64,000 nt of DNA from Bisporella sp. PMI_857. Its lineage: Eukaryota > Ascomycota > Leotiomycetes > Helotiales > Helotiaceae. This document shows positions 23,468-35,600 of this stretch, piece by piece (positions within the stretch are counted from its first letter, which is position 1; each line of letters opens with the position of its first letter). The notes under the pieces were generated by a model. The model ran no database searches, was not told the DNA's origin, and saw only the letters and a list, made by a program, of their open reading frames with translations. Where the stretch lies: positions 62,001 to 126,000 of the forward strand of contig JAJSPD010000038.1 of NCBI GenBank assembly GCA_021307315.1, given 5' to 3'. Both the position numbers and the translations under genes were made by a program.

Positions 23468-24302
23468 TATCGAGATTAGTGTCTAACGGCATCATAGCAG
23501 TCCCGCAAAGGAATCCCAGCGATTGACTCGCGTCTCAGGTCGGCTATGTGCAGTACATTATAGCTCGTGAGGCATTGGAGGAGCATATGACAAGGAGAGA
23601 AAGAAGAGTATCTTTGGTAGTTGCTGAAAGAATAGCCTGTCTTTTGGATCCGATCGTAATAAAATCACGAAACACCAATGTGATACCTATGCTTGCACAA
23701 GATAGCTGGGCATAGAATGCCACTTGTGATATTGATATTGAACAGTAATTCAAAACATGGTGCTGGGAGTACTTACTCAGACATAATGAGGAATTGCTAG
23801 GAACTTTCCCAGTTGAATAAAAAGGGATCCAAAATTGCATCACGAAGTTATGAATGGGCCTACAGATCCCTCCCATCGTTCAGGAGCCGAGTAAAAATGT
23901 ACCAAGTTATGATGAAGATCATGGCATCAGGCCACATAAAGCAAAGCTTCGGGTCAAACTATTTTCATTCTGCTGAATGCTTATTATTCTGCATCTAAAA
24001 ACAACGAATGGCCATCATGCGCGATATAGAACTTTTTAAGGATGACCACTATTTTCTCGTAATGTGAGACCTCTAACTGGAAGGCAAGAGCGGATAGCAA
24101 ATCGAAAAATAACGCCAAGTGGTCCCAACCTATGATTTTCCACAACAATTTTATGTTGAAATGCGGGAAAAAGGATGCTGAGGCAGTGACCAACGAAAAC
24201 CAACGAAAATGAAGGAGAGTGTTATGACAAGGCGGTCCAGATCTGTCAGCCATCGGATGTGAAAGGCAAGATACGGTGTGCGAACGGGCGATGTTGCGTA
24301 AT
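23468..24302. other. Intergenic, convergent 3' flanks
   Basis: Between the RING gene (+) and the RRM gene (-). A minus-strand open frame at 23544-23876 is unconvincing. Nothing else is recognised. Confidence 0.5.
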
Positions 24303-26221
24303 TTACATGATCTGATCCTGAGTCAGACTGGTAGCCTCGGTCTCCATGGCATCTCCTCCGGAACCAGGGGTCTGGTACTTGACGAAGCTTAAGCCAAGAG
24401 GACGTCCACCATACTGGTATCCAGTAAACTTCTCGATGGCGGAATCAGCACTCTCGGCGTTGTCGAATTTGACCACACCTGTTCCACGGGAGCGGCCATT
24501 GGGTTCATACTGAATCTCAGCCTTCTCGACGGTACCGATAGTCTGGAAGAGCTCGACAAGATCGTCATTGCTGGTCGACCATGGGAGCTAAGAAAGGTGA
24601 GCTCATTTGACATTTACAAAAACATGACTGAGACTTACATTGCGGACATAGATGGTCTCACTGCGCTCTGTGCCGGCAGTTGCATAGTCGGTGAATGGGT
24701 TTGGCGCAGCTGGAGGAGCATTTGGGTCGAAACCCGGTCCGCCACCGAATCCGCCTCCATATCCCCCACGACCTCCACCGAAGCCGCCGCCAAAGCCTCC
24801 ACGGCCTCCGCCAAAGCCACCCCGACCACCAAATCCCCCACCAAATCCTCCACCGAATCCACCGCGGCCTCCACGGAACCCACCGGGTCCCCCCGAGCCT
24901 GCGAAACGATCCTCACGGACCTCAAGTGGGCGGCCTTGCCAATCGTAGCCATTGAACTGTTGAATAGCATTGCGAGCGTCATCGGGTGACTCGAAAGCAA
25001 CGATACCAGAACCCTTTGGTCGACCGTCCGGTCCAACATGGACATCGGCACGAATGACAGCGCCGTTACGAGCTAGAAATTATATCAATATAAGTCGACT
25101 ATGCATAAGTTAGCAGACAAAAAAGACTTACCAGCCTGACGGAACAAGTCCTTTAGATCTTGCCAGCCAACCGTATAGGGGAGCTAAAAACTGAAGTCAA
25201 TACAGCTGCTCTTCACAGCTAAAAAGGTAGAAGGAAACTGGTATGACAAACGTTGGAGACGTAGATTTGGCGGCCACCGCCTGAAGCACCTCCAAACTGA
25301 CCACCGAATCCGCCGCGTCCGGAACCACCATCGTATCCGCCTCGACCGCCAGCCGGAGGGCCACTGGTGAAACGAGGTTCCGCCTCACGATCCTGTTAGA
25401 ATGGTTAGAACATGTTCAAGATGTAAAAGAAATATATTTTTGCCTACTTCTCTGACGTAGACGAGCCGTCCCATAAGGTTCTGGTTGCTGAGCGTTTGAA
25501 CCGCCGTCTGCGCTTGTTCCCGCGTAGCATATTCAACAATTCTGATGAAAGGTTAGCCATGTTGAAATGTTACCAGGGGAATGCTGCTTACCCGCATCCC
25601 TACATATCCCAAGGAACACGTCCAACCGTCAATCCAACATTCCATCAAAAACCAAAAGAGAAAAGATTCAAAAAGCCATCTGCTTATAGGCGCCCACCTT
25701 CGACATTCCATTCGGAAGCAACAACACATCTGCAAATAGAACCTCCCCAGCTAAGCAAATCCATCGTCAGTCCATGTCCCGCCGTAACGTATTAAACCAA
25801 AACTGACCAGATCTCATAAAATCCTTTAAGTGGTGCCACTTAACGTCGTAGGATAAGTTGCCCACGTAGACACGACGGTCTTGCTGAGAAGTCTCCTTGA
25901 TCTATTGGGGATCTTAGTTTCCTAGTATCCGTATGACCTGATAGTATAACCCACCGAAGACATCATTTGTTCTCTGGCCGCTGCCCGATCCTCGTATGAC
26001 CTATGTTGACCACCTCCGTAAGCTGAACCTCCTTGAGCACCCTGACCTGACATTGGAGAGCGGGATCTGCGATCTGATCTTCTATGATCGTCACGGCTCC
26101 GAGAGCGACTGCGTGGGCTGTACGATCGTCTGCGAGTAGAACGTCCTGGGCTACGAGAGCGTCGAGGACGTGGAGATCGAGATCTCTCGCGCTGCGAAAT
26201 GTAAGTGTCTCTTTCAGTCAT
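24303..26221 (-). CDS. Gbp2/Hrb1-type SR-like mRNA-binding protein (three RRMs), nine exons
   Basis: Exons: 26221-25955, 25901-25808, 25750-25698, 25599-25592 (8 nt), 25541-25448, 25392-25252, 25183-25132, 25072-24639 and 24587-24303; 475 aa. The N-terminus is Arg/Ser-rich ([15 protein letters not shown]). RRM1 contains [13 protein letters not shown] and KGCGIVEYA; RRM2 contains QIYVSNLPYTVGW and KGSGIVAFE; a GGF/GGRGG repeat linker follows; RRM3 contains TIYVRNLPWSTSN and [11 protein letters not shown] tail plus three RRMs is the layout of yeast Gbp2/Hrb1, nuclear mRNA-export quality-control factors that travel with mRNA. The 8-nt exon is required: it supplies GCG within the RNP1 motif of RRM1. 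The start is the ATG giving MTERDTYIS; an in-frame ATG at 26335 exists but encodes an atypical extension. Confidence 0.9.
24735..24900 (-). repeat. Tandem GGF/GGRGG-coding repeats
   Basis: Purine/pyrimidine-biased repeats (GGCGGAGG-like units) encode repeated GGFGG and GGRGG blocks between RRM2 and RRM3 of the Gbp2-like protein. They are RGG-type, likely arginine-methylated and RNA-binding. Confidence 0.8.
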
Positions 26222-27253
26222 CGGGTAGATTTGCGCAAAAGAAGGGAGAAATGTGGTTTGGGGGGTGTAGTGAATATATGGTGGAGAAACCCTCAAGGTA
26301 TTTGCGCCTCTCCGCTTTAATGGGGAAAAGTGCACAAGCGCACTTGCGCACGGTCCAAAAAAACGAGGCTGTCGCCATTGGAAATTTTGAACAGCCTCGA
26401 GATGCGGATATCCATATTGGAGAGTGTGATGTATCAGGCGAAGGAGGATTTGGGTATTGACAGACCTTCACTGGGCGATAAGAGTCGTCGGCTGCTTTGA
26501 CGTTGATGTTAGCCTATGTAACGAAGAAGATGTTGTTCCTATACTTTCATAGGTAGGCGAGAATATATGAACGGATGTCAAAAGGTAAAAGTTGGCGAGG
26601 AGTAAAAGAAAGAGAATAAATCGCTTAAGCGGGCCCCGAGTAATTCAATCGGCACAATGACAAGGCGGAAGAGAAGCAGAGTGAATTAGGGCTGCTGGGG
26701 CTGAACAAGATGCTGGGAACGAAAAGAAGACGTACCCATGACTACTAGCCGCTGGTGGATAAGGTGGTTATGTTTGAAGAAACCTGAGGTTTGAAAAGCT
26801 GCAAGGCAATGAGCTGCAAAGTCTGTTACTGCGCAAGGATCCCGATGCAGAGCAGGTTAATCTGTGGGGGATTAGCTATTGGAGGGACGAAACTCGAGGC
26901 CAGCCAGTCATTTTGGGGGCAGCGCAGACGTACGAGGGGGGGCAGTTGTGGTTAGGCACACACTGCGCGTAGAAAGGTCGGGAGGTGCGAATATGTGTTG
27001 TTGACACGGGGCGTTCAAATATCCGCTGAGATGGGGGGCACAGCGCGCGGTTTCTCTGCAGCAAGCATTGGCAGTTAGCAAGGAACGGAGCACGTTTGAT
27101 GGATGTGTGCCATCCGGCTGTTGCAGAGATGTGGCGCGCGAAAGGAGGGGGGAGAGTAAGAGGGTGGACTCGTACACGTCTTGTTTTTTTTTTTCCCGGG
27201 GCTGTTCTCTCGTAAGGTAAGCAGGAGGAGGTACTGCGGCGACACGACAACCA

Positions 27254-27305
27254 AGCAGTAGCAGTGGCAGCAACAGCAGCAGCACCAGCACCAGCAACAG
27301 CCGAA
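27254..27305. repeat. CAG/CAC trinucleotide repeat
   Basis: Imperfect CAG, CAA and CAC triplets for about 50 bp. Confidence 0.8.
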
Positions 27306-27480
27306 GCTCTAGGCAGTCGGGAGATCCGAGGAAATGGACGCGATAATCCAATGAAACCGGGCGAAGCCTTGAAGAGCGTGTCGTGGAGGGTTGCACAAGT
27401 ATTTGCGGGTACAATCGAACTGGGTAGAAGTCCACGAGGGTGGAGGGGAGGGGGGTGGGTTGTGTAAGGTGGGCGTATGT

Positions 27481-27511
27481 GATGTGGACGTGGATGTGGA
27501 TGTGGATGTGA
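27481..27511. repeat. GTGGAT hexanucleotide repeat
   Basis: About four imperfect copies of a GTGGAT/GTGGAC unit. Confidence 0.8.
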
Positions 27512-27536
27512 GGTAGTGGGAGTGGTTAGACGTAAG

Positions 27537-27608
27537 GATGAATGTATGGATGTATGTATGGATGGATGGATGGAGAATGGATGGAGGATGGATGGATGGA
27601 TGGATGGG
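27537..27608. repeat. TGGA tetranucleotide microsatellite
   Basis: About 70 bp of GGAT/TGTA-type tetramers, interrupted twice (GAGAA and GGAGG). Confidence 0.9.
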
Positions 27609-27746
27609 AGGGAAAGCTTTTGGAACCAGCTTCTGCAGTTGCGTTGCAGGTGTGCAAGTTGAGCTTTTGCGTTTTACGGGGTGGAGCAGGTTTTCTTTTT
27701 TAGCGTGAGCGAAGGCGGGCGAGTTTGTGGGAAAGCTGCACAAAGT

Positions 27747-27758
27747 GTATTTAAATAC
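27747..27758. promoter_or_regulatory. 12-bp palindromic TATA-like element
   Basis: GTATTTAAATAC is a perfect palindrome containing a TATA-like core usable in either direction. On the + side it is followed by a C/A/T-rich, ATG-free stretch like a 5' leader; on the - side by a pyrimidine-rich leader toward the RRM gene. A bidirectional promoter is possible. Confidence 0.35.
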
Positions 27759-27869
27759 GACCCTACAAACCAACGCTAACTACGCTACCGTCCACCACTA
27801 CTGTACAGTACTGTCCTATCCACTACCACTATCACTATCAATACTACCACTGCTGCTATACTATAACTA

Positions 27870-27902
27870 TCCACTACACTACACTACACTACACTATACA
27901 CT
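27870..27902. repeat. ACACT pentanucleotide repeat
   Basis: About six copies of a CACTA/ACACT unit. Confidence 0.85.
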
Positions 27903-27932
27903 ATTACTTTATACTCTCCTAAACTACCAACT

Positions 27933-27950
27933 AATATATATATATATATA
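27933..27950. repeat. TA dinucleotide repeat
   Basis: Nine TA units. Confidence 0.85.
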
Positions 27951-30900
27951 GTCAGCTCTCACCCACTATTTACCCTTAATCATTCCACCCCAAAACATGC
28001 ACACTCGACTTCCATATTGAAACCCAATCCGAGCGCCATACCTGTGCTTTGCAGTATTATACCTGTCAGTCACTACTGTCTGCTGTTGCAAATGCGGAAA
28101 AGCCTCGCGGGTCCCCCAGATGTTGGGATGAACGCCGCCGGGGTTGCGCGGTGGAAAGTAACGCATCCCGGCGTACGTTGTACAATTGGACCGGAAACAG
28201 CACAAGCAGCCCACTCAGCCAGCAGGCATAAGGCCCAAAATGGGGCATCGAGCACTAGAATACGGAGGATTACCATCACTGTCACTCGCTCCTTAATCAC
28301 AAGCTGCTGAAGATCTATCCAGTGCCTTGCATGCCCTGAATTTTAAGCGCTCGAAGCTGAAAGATATTACATAAAGAGAGTTGCGAAATTGTGCTCACGA
28401 TACTTGCGAATCCGTACCTATCTAAAAAACTACTTGGGGGTATCCCCAACTAAATTCTTACCAAACGGCCAGTAGAAATCATGGCCTGGAATTTCGGTTG
28501 CCTTCTAGCGTTCCTCAGCTTTTGTGTCTAGCAGGTTTCATTCGCCGTCAAAAGCTGCAGCAAATTGGTAAATGCTCTCCAGATTTGCATGCAACATGGA
28601 GCAACAATTAGACCAGTAGCATGCCTAAATGCGGCGTTGACATTCTTCCAATGCAGAGTCATTTCTTCTAGTGTTTCCACGAAGATGCAGAATGTGATCT
28701 GCGCCAGGGAAGATAGGCATTGCCCAGCATCCGTTCCTGGATATGCGTAACATGCTAAATATTGCTAAGTGCGGAAACTATCTCGTAAGACATGACGAAA
28801 TAGCACCCAAAGTTGGACGGTTTCTTTATACACTCTTTGTTAATGTGGCTTCGCAGGATGTTTCTCATGTGAAATCGGGGTTTCCTTTGTGAACAAATCT
28901 ATTCTTTACTGTTATGCAATTGGTTGATTAATGCCCTTATTTTCAACGAAAGCCGAAGTGTTGATCTCAACAAATAAGCGCCTATGATGTTTGAGATGAT
29001 TACCTGCATGCCAATCCAAGTCGAAGGCTGCAGCGGCAGATGCCATGGCGTACAAAAATGCAGCCCCATCATAGTGACGAGTATTCAAAGCATTGCATTA
29101 TCAAGGGAGCAAAAGTTCTCCATAGTTTTTATAGCCCTTTGTTGGTTCTCGAATGCAGTTCTTCGTGATTTGCGCAGATTACATCTGCAAAAGTTTTCAA
29201 CTTGCAGCAAGCACGAGACTTTTGGGGTCCACTCCTCAGACCCCTCTTGATGCAACGTCATGCAAGCCGCTGCACAGTCTAAGCTGACTGTCACTCAGAT
29301 GCTGACCAAAGAGAAGACCTGCGTGTCCATCCCATCTTCAATTTTCTGGCTTTGTTCTGATGACTGTGGTAAGTGGGCCTATCATACAACATGGAAGGTA
29401 CAAAAGACTCTATCCGGTTGCAATTCAATTCCTCTAAGCTGCATTCTGCATGTCTTAGGTCAATGCAAAGGAGCGGGCCGTTAGCCCGCAACGTATACTT
29501 CATTGAGATAACCATCTCCTTCGATTGCTTCGTATAGATGGAAAGGTTTATTTTGAGCTGGAGGCTCTGCGGGTAGGGCAGGTCTTGGCTCAAGCAAGCA
29601 TTTGACCGTATGTAGATATCCTGGTATCAACACTATAGCCACATCCCTCTAAACCTATAGAACATGAGCTTTTCATAGCAACTACCTTTGCCAGCTTTCC
29701 TCGGCTTCTCATTTAGTATAAGGACTTCGTATCTAGTTTATGGCGTCCTAATAAGGTCACATGACCAAATAAGTGACATACACGATTTTTGCCAAGCATT
29801 ATTCTCAATTGTAATGCAGCTACTTGGCTCTGGAGCTGTATACATTTTTCGTTCCACAACCAAACAACTGTCTATTTATAACAGTGTATACTCCCTCTAG
29901 TCTGGTCCTTAGCCTGTCCTATATTTTAGTATAGCTCATATGCCATATTTGAACTTCGTGTTCGGCATTTGCCCTTCAGCTTTAGGGCCGTCTTCCTGCA
30001 CCTACATACTTTCAGAATCAATACTCCGCCTTCAAGCGTATCGCCTTGAGGCGTAGTTAAACACTCACTGGCATGCAGGTGGACCTATAAGGTCCACCGA
30101 CTCATAAGACTTGCATTTGTCCACTAATCCGCAATGGGGCAGGAGCTTCTTGTATCCCTGCTCTCTAAAAGCGGTCCTCAGCAGTGTTTAGGTATTGAAG
30201 CTTCATATTCATGGGTGGCATATCTGCGTTATGCATGGGGAGATTGCGCATAATCCTTTCAGTGTTATGGGTGTAGATGGAATGGATGGCCGCCTCTTCC
30301 CTTCGTTTCTATGTCATGCTGAATAAACTGACTGTGGATCGGGTTCGAGCTATCTTCCCCAATTAGCTACACTGATTATATCTTTGCAAGAACCGACAAG
30401 CGATGGTCTCCTCGCTCACCATCTTCATTGCCTTCTGTCCTTCTCGCAACTACTCAAGCTCTTGCTTATCCGTTTCCCCATGCACTAGATCCACGAGGCG
30501 GTGTCAGGTCCAGACCACCTATCTCACGTTATCAATCTAGTAGAGTGGATCTCTCCAAGGTCAGACACTTGGAGTACGTCTTCTATCGAACACGCATTTC
30601 CTCTGCGACCCGAAGAGTGGATAAATACTGATCGTCAACCCCCAAAATCGTAACTTCTTCATCACTTTCTTCAAAAGATAAAAACAAATATACTATCACG
30701 AGGAGCGTGTGCGAAATAAAGTATCTCTTCATTACGGTTCATACTAACAGCAAGGTTTTAATTCGTATTACGGCTACTTTCAACTAGTTAGGCTGCTAAC
30801 ATACTTTTAACTTGTTCTTAACAAGATGGCTCTGATATTCCAAAACTCAGTCCTCTTTGCTTCAATGGTGTACAATCGAACTTTGGATTAAAGAAAAACC

Positions 30901-31408
30901 ACACTCACAAGAGCCCTGACGCTTGAAATAGCCGAGGGACTTCAATCTTTGTACCAGGTCCAACACAACCTAGGCGTGACCCATGAACCTCAAATCACTT
31001 TTTGGTAACCAAATCATATCAAGGAAATGCGCTCTCAGTTGTGCAAAATATCTACTCGACACAATTAGATATCGTTGCGAGACCTCAAATCATAAAGTCC
31101 AGCTATTCCCTTGATGATTGTTGGGGCGTCCCAGGCCCTATGGCAATGATTTATCAGATATCAGGGGAACAGAGAAATCGGTAAAGATCTCTTGCATCGT
31201 TGAATATTCACGGGATAAGTATATCAAGCAATGAATAAGTTCTGTTGCAGCTGTACGCTCGAGATCTTCTTCCCTTGATACTGTAACCGTCATATACTAT
31301 CAGCCTCACGACAAGGCTGTCCCTCAAACATTTGTCTTGGCACTTTCTTCACCAAACCTCACCTCGATCGCATCACACCATATATCTTCCACGCAAGAAA
31401 TAAACACA
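27951..31408. other. Gene-poor 3.5 kb
   Basis: Scattered short open frames (for example 28092-28310 and 30428-30631) lack convincing start, splice or family support. No transposon motif, tRNA box or terminal repeat is seen. The right end contains the COQ9 promoter. Confidence 0.5.
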
Positions 31409-32226
31409 ATGGCGACAAAACTCCGCACCCTCCGCTTACCTACAAAGAGACTCTACCACAGCACAACCCATCCACCACCACCGGGCCCCTTCACACCGCT
31501 CGAGTCCAGCATCCTCGCCGCCTCCATTCCACACGTCCCCTCTCACGGCTTCACATCCACAACCCTCGCATTAGGCGCCCACGACGCGGGTTACCTCCCG
31601 GCCTCCACAAACCTATTTCCTAAGGGCGCATTCAGCCTGGTACACTGGCACCTGTACACGCAACGACAGGCACTCGCGGGGCAACTTGCCAACCTGCTCA
31701 GCAAGGAGGATAATGGAGGGAAAGGACTGGGAGTAGGAGGCAAGGTGAAGGCGTTGACGTGGGCAAGGCTGATGGCGAACAAGGAGGTGATACACCGGTG
31801 GCAGGAGGTATGTTCCGGGGTTCTCTCCAACCCCCCCCCCCGGGCCCAAGGGCATTACTATGGTAAATGCGAGCTGATGGATTTCACAAAAAGGCATTGG
31901 CGATCCTGGCCGTTCCTTCGAATATCCCCGCTTCCCTCCGCGAGCTGCACGCCCTTTCCGACGAGATTTGGTATCTCTCCGGTGACGCCTCCGTCGATAG
32001 CTCGTGGTACACCAAGCGCGCTTCTCTCTCCACCATCTACGCGGCCTCTGACCTCTTCATGACCACGGATAAGAGCCCCGAGTTTAGGGACACGAGGGAG
32101 TTTTTGGATAGGAGGTTCAGGGATGCGCAGGTTGTCGGTGGTGCGCTGGGAAGTGTTGGGCAGTGGGTGGGCTTTACGGCGATGGCAGGCGTGAATGTTT
32201 TGCGGAGTAAGGGGGTCAGGATATGA
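31409..32226 (+). CDS. COQ9: COQ9, mitochondrial ubiquinone biosynthesis lipid-binding protein
   Basis: Two exons (31409-31807 and 31894-32226), 243 aa. An Arg-rich presequence (MATKLRTLRLPTKRLYHST) suggests import into mitochondria. The conserved N-terminal helices IPHVPSHGFTSTTLALGAHD and the segment AGYLPASTNLFPKGAF identify the TetR-fold COQ9 family. Exon 2 continues RWQE|ALAILAVPSNIPASLREL and DEIWYLSGDASVDSSWYTKR, the lipid-binding surface, and ends in a C-terminal amphipathic helix. COQ9 binds prenyl lipids and presents substrate to COQ7, the hydroxylase acting late in coenzyme Q synthesis. The 86-nt intron contains a run of 11 C followed by GGG. The start is the ATG nearest the presequence; an upstream in-frame CTG/TTG was rejected. 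It is convergent with SMC6. Confidence 0.94.
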
Positions 32227-32602
32227 TTTCCGACGAGAGAGGATGGGAACTGTAGGAATAACAGCAATCATGCGATATTGTGTAGGAATAGAGAATGGGA
32301 CTGGGGCTGGGAAAAGCGTATGAATGTACTGCTAGGTGATCTGCAGAACTCGATTAAGGGTATCGTTTTCTGGCATGAATGGCTAAGAAGTATAGAATTG
32401 TATAAACAAGTGTATAGCATTACATCTAATCCGCCTTAATCGCTTGCGCTATGCATGCCTATATGAACATTTTAGCTGCTCGGAGCTACTGCCATACACT
32501 CCGAACGCCAGCTTGACCCAAAGAACACCAAAAGCAAGTGACGCTGCCGTTGATAAGCAAATAACACAACATTACAATGACCCGCTCCATTGACTCCTAC
32601 TC
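32227..32602. other. Intergenic, convergent 3' flanks of COQ9 and SMC6
   Basis: No coding signal or repeat seen. Confidence 0.6.
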
Positions 32603-35600
32603 TTAGTCCAAGAACTCCTCCATTGACCGCTGCGGATTCCGGGGGTCCTCCATTCTATATGTATTAGCGAAGATGTTTGCCTAGTTAAGGGGTTTAACAA
32701 CTCACTTGACAATTTTGACATCCTCGCCCACCTCTACTCCAGTTCCAAGGGCTTTCGGAGTAATAAGGATGAACTGTCGACCTACTGCACGACGGGCGGC
32801 GCTTATCTGTTATGTGTTAGCAACACGATGATTTGTTGTCTAGAGAGCAACCTTACGATCATCCTCGAACTGACATCGCGGTTGACATCATCCATGAACA
32901 CGTCGTACTCATCCAGGCACCGGAGTGGTGCACCCATCGCCTCCCAGAGAGCGAGCAATAAACAGATCGAGGAAAATGACTTTTCACCACCAGAAAGAGT
33001 CTTCGTCTGACGGCCTTTACCACTCTTCTTGGTTCCATCGGGTTCAACCTTGACATCCAGTAATTTCGCTTTGTGGTCAATGCTAACACTTCCACGGAAA
33101 TCCCGCTCAGTAAGAAGATAGTTGAAGTTGATGCGGGATCTGGCAGAGATGTGTCTTCGAAACCGCCGGAACATCTCCATTCGGCGTGCGAATGATTGTT
33201 TGAGAAGTTGTAGCAGTTCTGTCATCTCATCGAATTGCTTCTTCACGTTCTCATATTCGTTAAATGCTCTTTCCCGAGCTGCATAAATTTCGCCGTCACT
33301 AGCGCCTTGCTTTTCTTTGATCAAGTCAAGCTGTTTCCTTAACTTGGCGTACTTAGCCTCAACGATGGCATGAGTTTCACCGTCTTCAAGAGGCACTCGC
33401 TCACAGATATCTGCAGCTTGTGCGGTGAAGACCTCTACAGTCTTCATTTGCTCATCACGTTTTCTCACTATCCTATCCTTCAAAGTGACAAATTCCTCGA
33501 TCTGGACAATGGCATGATTTTTCTCGGCGACGGCAAGATTCCGAGCAGTGTTGGTATTTCTTAGTCTGGTCTTGGCTTTATTCATTTTTGCATCGTGCTC
33601 CTCGACACAAAGCTTCACAACAACGAGTGCCTTTTTCTGGTCTTCGCTGATTCTATTTAGTCTCTCTCTCTCCAAGCCTTGACTACCATAATCGTCCTCG
33701 AGTCTAGTCACATCTCGCTCTGCATCTTCTAAAGCCCTTTTGAGTGCTTCAAGTTTACCATCCTCGATGTTGACTTTATCATACTCAGCATTGAGTTCAT
33801 CTATTCGTGATTGTGCTCGTTGAACCTCAATTTTCAACTGTCGACGTTTGTGCTCGAACTGATTAAAAGCAGTCTCACACTTTTTCTGGCTTTGCCGAAT
33901 GACCCGAAGCTGACTGTCAATGTCGACTTTTTCTTTTTGGACTTGGTTGACCATCTCGGTCTGAAGTCTGATTCGACTTGAAATGTCTGTCTTCATGCGT
34001 GGAGGCCGAGCCGGGTCTAGTTTGAGGCCCCCTGTCTCTCGGCCCCCTCTGCCAGTGAATACAAGACGATGGGCTGCGTCTTTCCTTGAGTCATGATGAG
34101 TGTAGCAAGCCTTAACGTTTCGGAGTCTTGGCCCATCAAACATCCGTCGTTCGCCTTCTTGTCGACTACTGATGAGGATCGTTTGCTCGATGGCTGAGTT
34201 GATTATCATCTGTGCTCTTACGAGATCATCATCAATTTCCACTACTCGTAAAATTGTCTCTAACCCAGCATCAGGTTCGTTGATTGCAAAATTTGGAGAT
34301 CTGTTCGCAATAAAAATGTTGCCATTGCATCCGAATTGTCGCATCATTGGAGCTAGTCGTGCTTGGTCTGCTTTGCTTGTAACGACAAAGCCATTCAACA
34401 TACCTCCCAAAACAGCTTCTACGACAGGTGACCACTCAGGCTTTAACAATTTGACATACAAACCTATTGGACCAATTGGTGTTTCCTTAAAGCCCGTATC
34501 CCTGTCGATTCTCTTGAGGAGGTCTGGCATGCCTCTTTCGTAGCCGGCCATGGCATCACCCCGAGAATTGTCCAAGGCTTGCAGCCTTTTCCTGGATTCC
34601 GCCAATTCAGCCATTTTAGCTTTAAGCTGAGCTTCCATCTTCTGTGCTGCCTCAGACAGCCTGTGATTTTCTTCATCGAGCCCAGAGCGGGTAGTATCAT
34701 GGGCAGTAAGTGCTTGATTAGCCTCTACATGAGAGTTCTCGGCTGCCTGAATCTCGGTTGCCATTCGCCCTTGAGCACCACCATTCACAGCCTCGATCCG
34801 CTGAATTTCGCTCTCAATATCCTTTTGGCACTGGATAACATTTCTCTTGTATTCATCTAGCTCCCGCCCGATACTTTTCTGCTGATCGTGGGCATCTCGA
34901 AGGACACGGAGTGCTTCACTGCAGGCTTCCTTTGCGGCATCATGTTCTGCTTGCAATGGAGCATAGTCATCTTCCAGTTGAATGACGTTACTCTGAGCCC
35001 GTTCTACTGCTTCGTTGGTCATCCGATATTCCTCGCCCTTCACCTGCTCATTCTGCCGAGCCTGATTTATATTCTCCTCCGCTTGTCGTAACTCATTCTC
35101 AAGCTTAGCAAGCGCTCTTTCTTGATCCTCCACCTGTGACCAGGCCATCTTCTTCCCCATTACTTTCGCTTCCCTTCTCATCCCCTGGTGCTTGTCAACA
35201 ACCTCCGCTTTAGCCTTAGCGTCTTCCGCCTTTTTCCTGAGGATCGTGATATCCTCTTTCGAATCCTCTAACTTCTGAGCTATATTATCACATGTATCTA
35301 ATACAAGTATGTAATCGTTGTCCAACTGCTGGAGCTGAACACCCTCATAAAAAAACTGGTATTTCTGCTTTGGGGTAGAGTTCTGTATGAAAGATTTCGC
35401 GGCATCTTGGGTTAACACATTCATTGGATTGTCGACTTGCAACTGGTAGTATTCGATTAGATCGTCGACGTCGCCTTTCTTGGTCGAAATAGTGCGACCC
35501 GTTGAGCTTTTCAACTTGAACCCACTGCTTCCAGATTTCGAAAAATGCCGCTCAACAATGATAGCATCGCCATATAGGTCTGGCTGATATGCATCGGCAC

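Larger units (their letters stand above)
26222..27746. other. Upstream region of the RRM gene, microsatellite-rich
   Basis: No supported gene. On the minus strand it is pyrimidine-rich and may be a long 5' leader. It includes a CAG/CAC trinucleotide tract (27254-27305), GTGGAT repeats (27481-27511) and a TGGA tract (27537-27608). Confidence 0.5.

Noticed and set aside
23544..23876. Minus-strand 110-codon frame
   Set aside because: Contains a GTAAGT-type site and hydrophobic residues but no start, no second exon in frame and no family signature.
26908..27435. 175-codon minus-strand frame in the gene-poor block
   Set aside because: Leu-rich from CAG repeats, no start context, no splice partner, no family resemblance.
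28092..28310. 72-codon plus-strand frame (MRKSLAGPP...) after the ACACT repeat
   Set aside because: It follows a leader-like region, but the protein has no recognisable composition or motif and several upstream ATGs precede it. Transcript data would be decisive.
30428..30631. Plus-strand frame with a signal-peptide-like start (LPSVLLATTQALAYP)
   Set aside because: No ATG in that frame at the start, only a TTG; no convincing upstream exon found.
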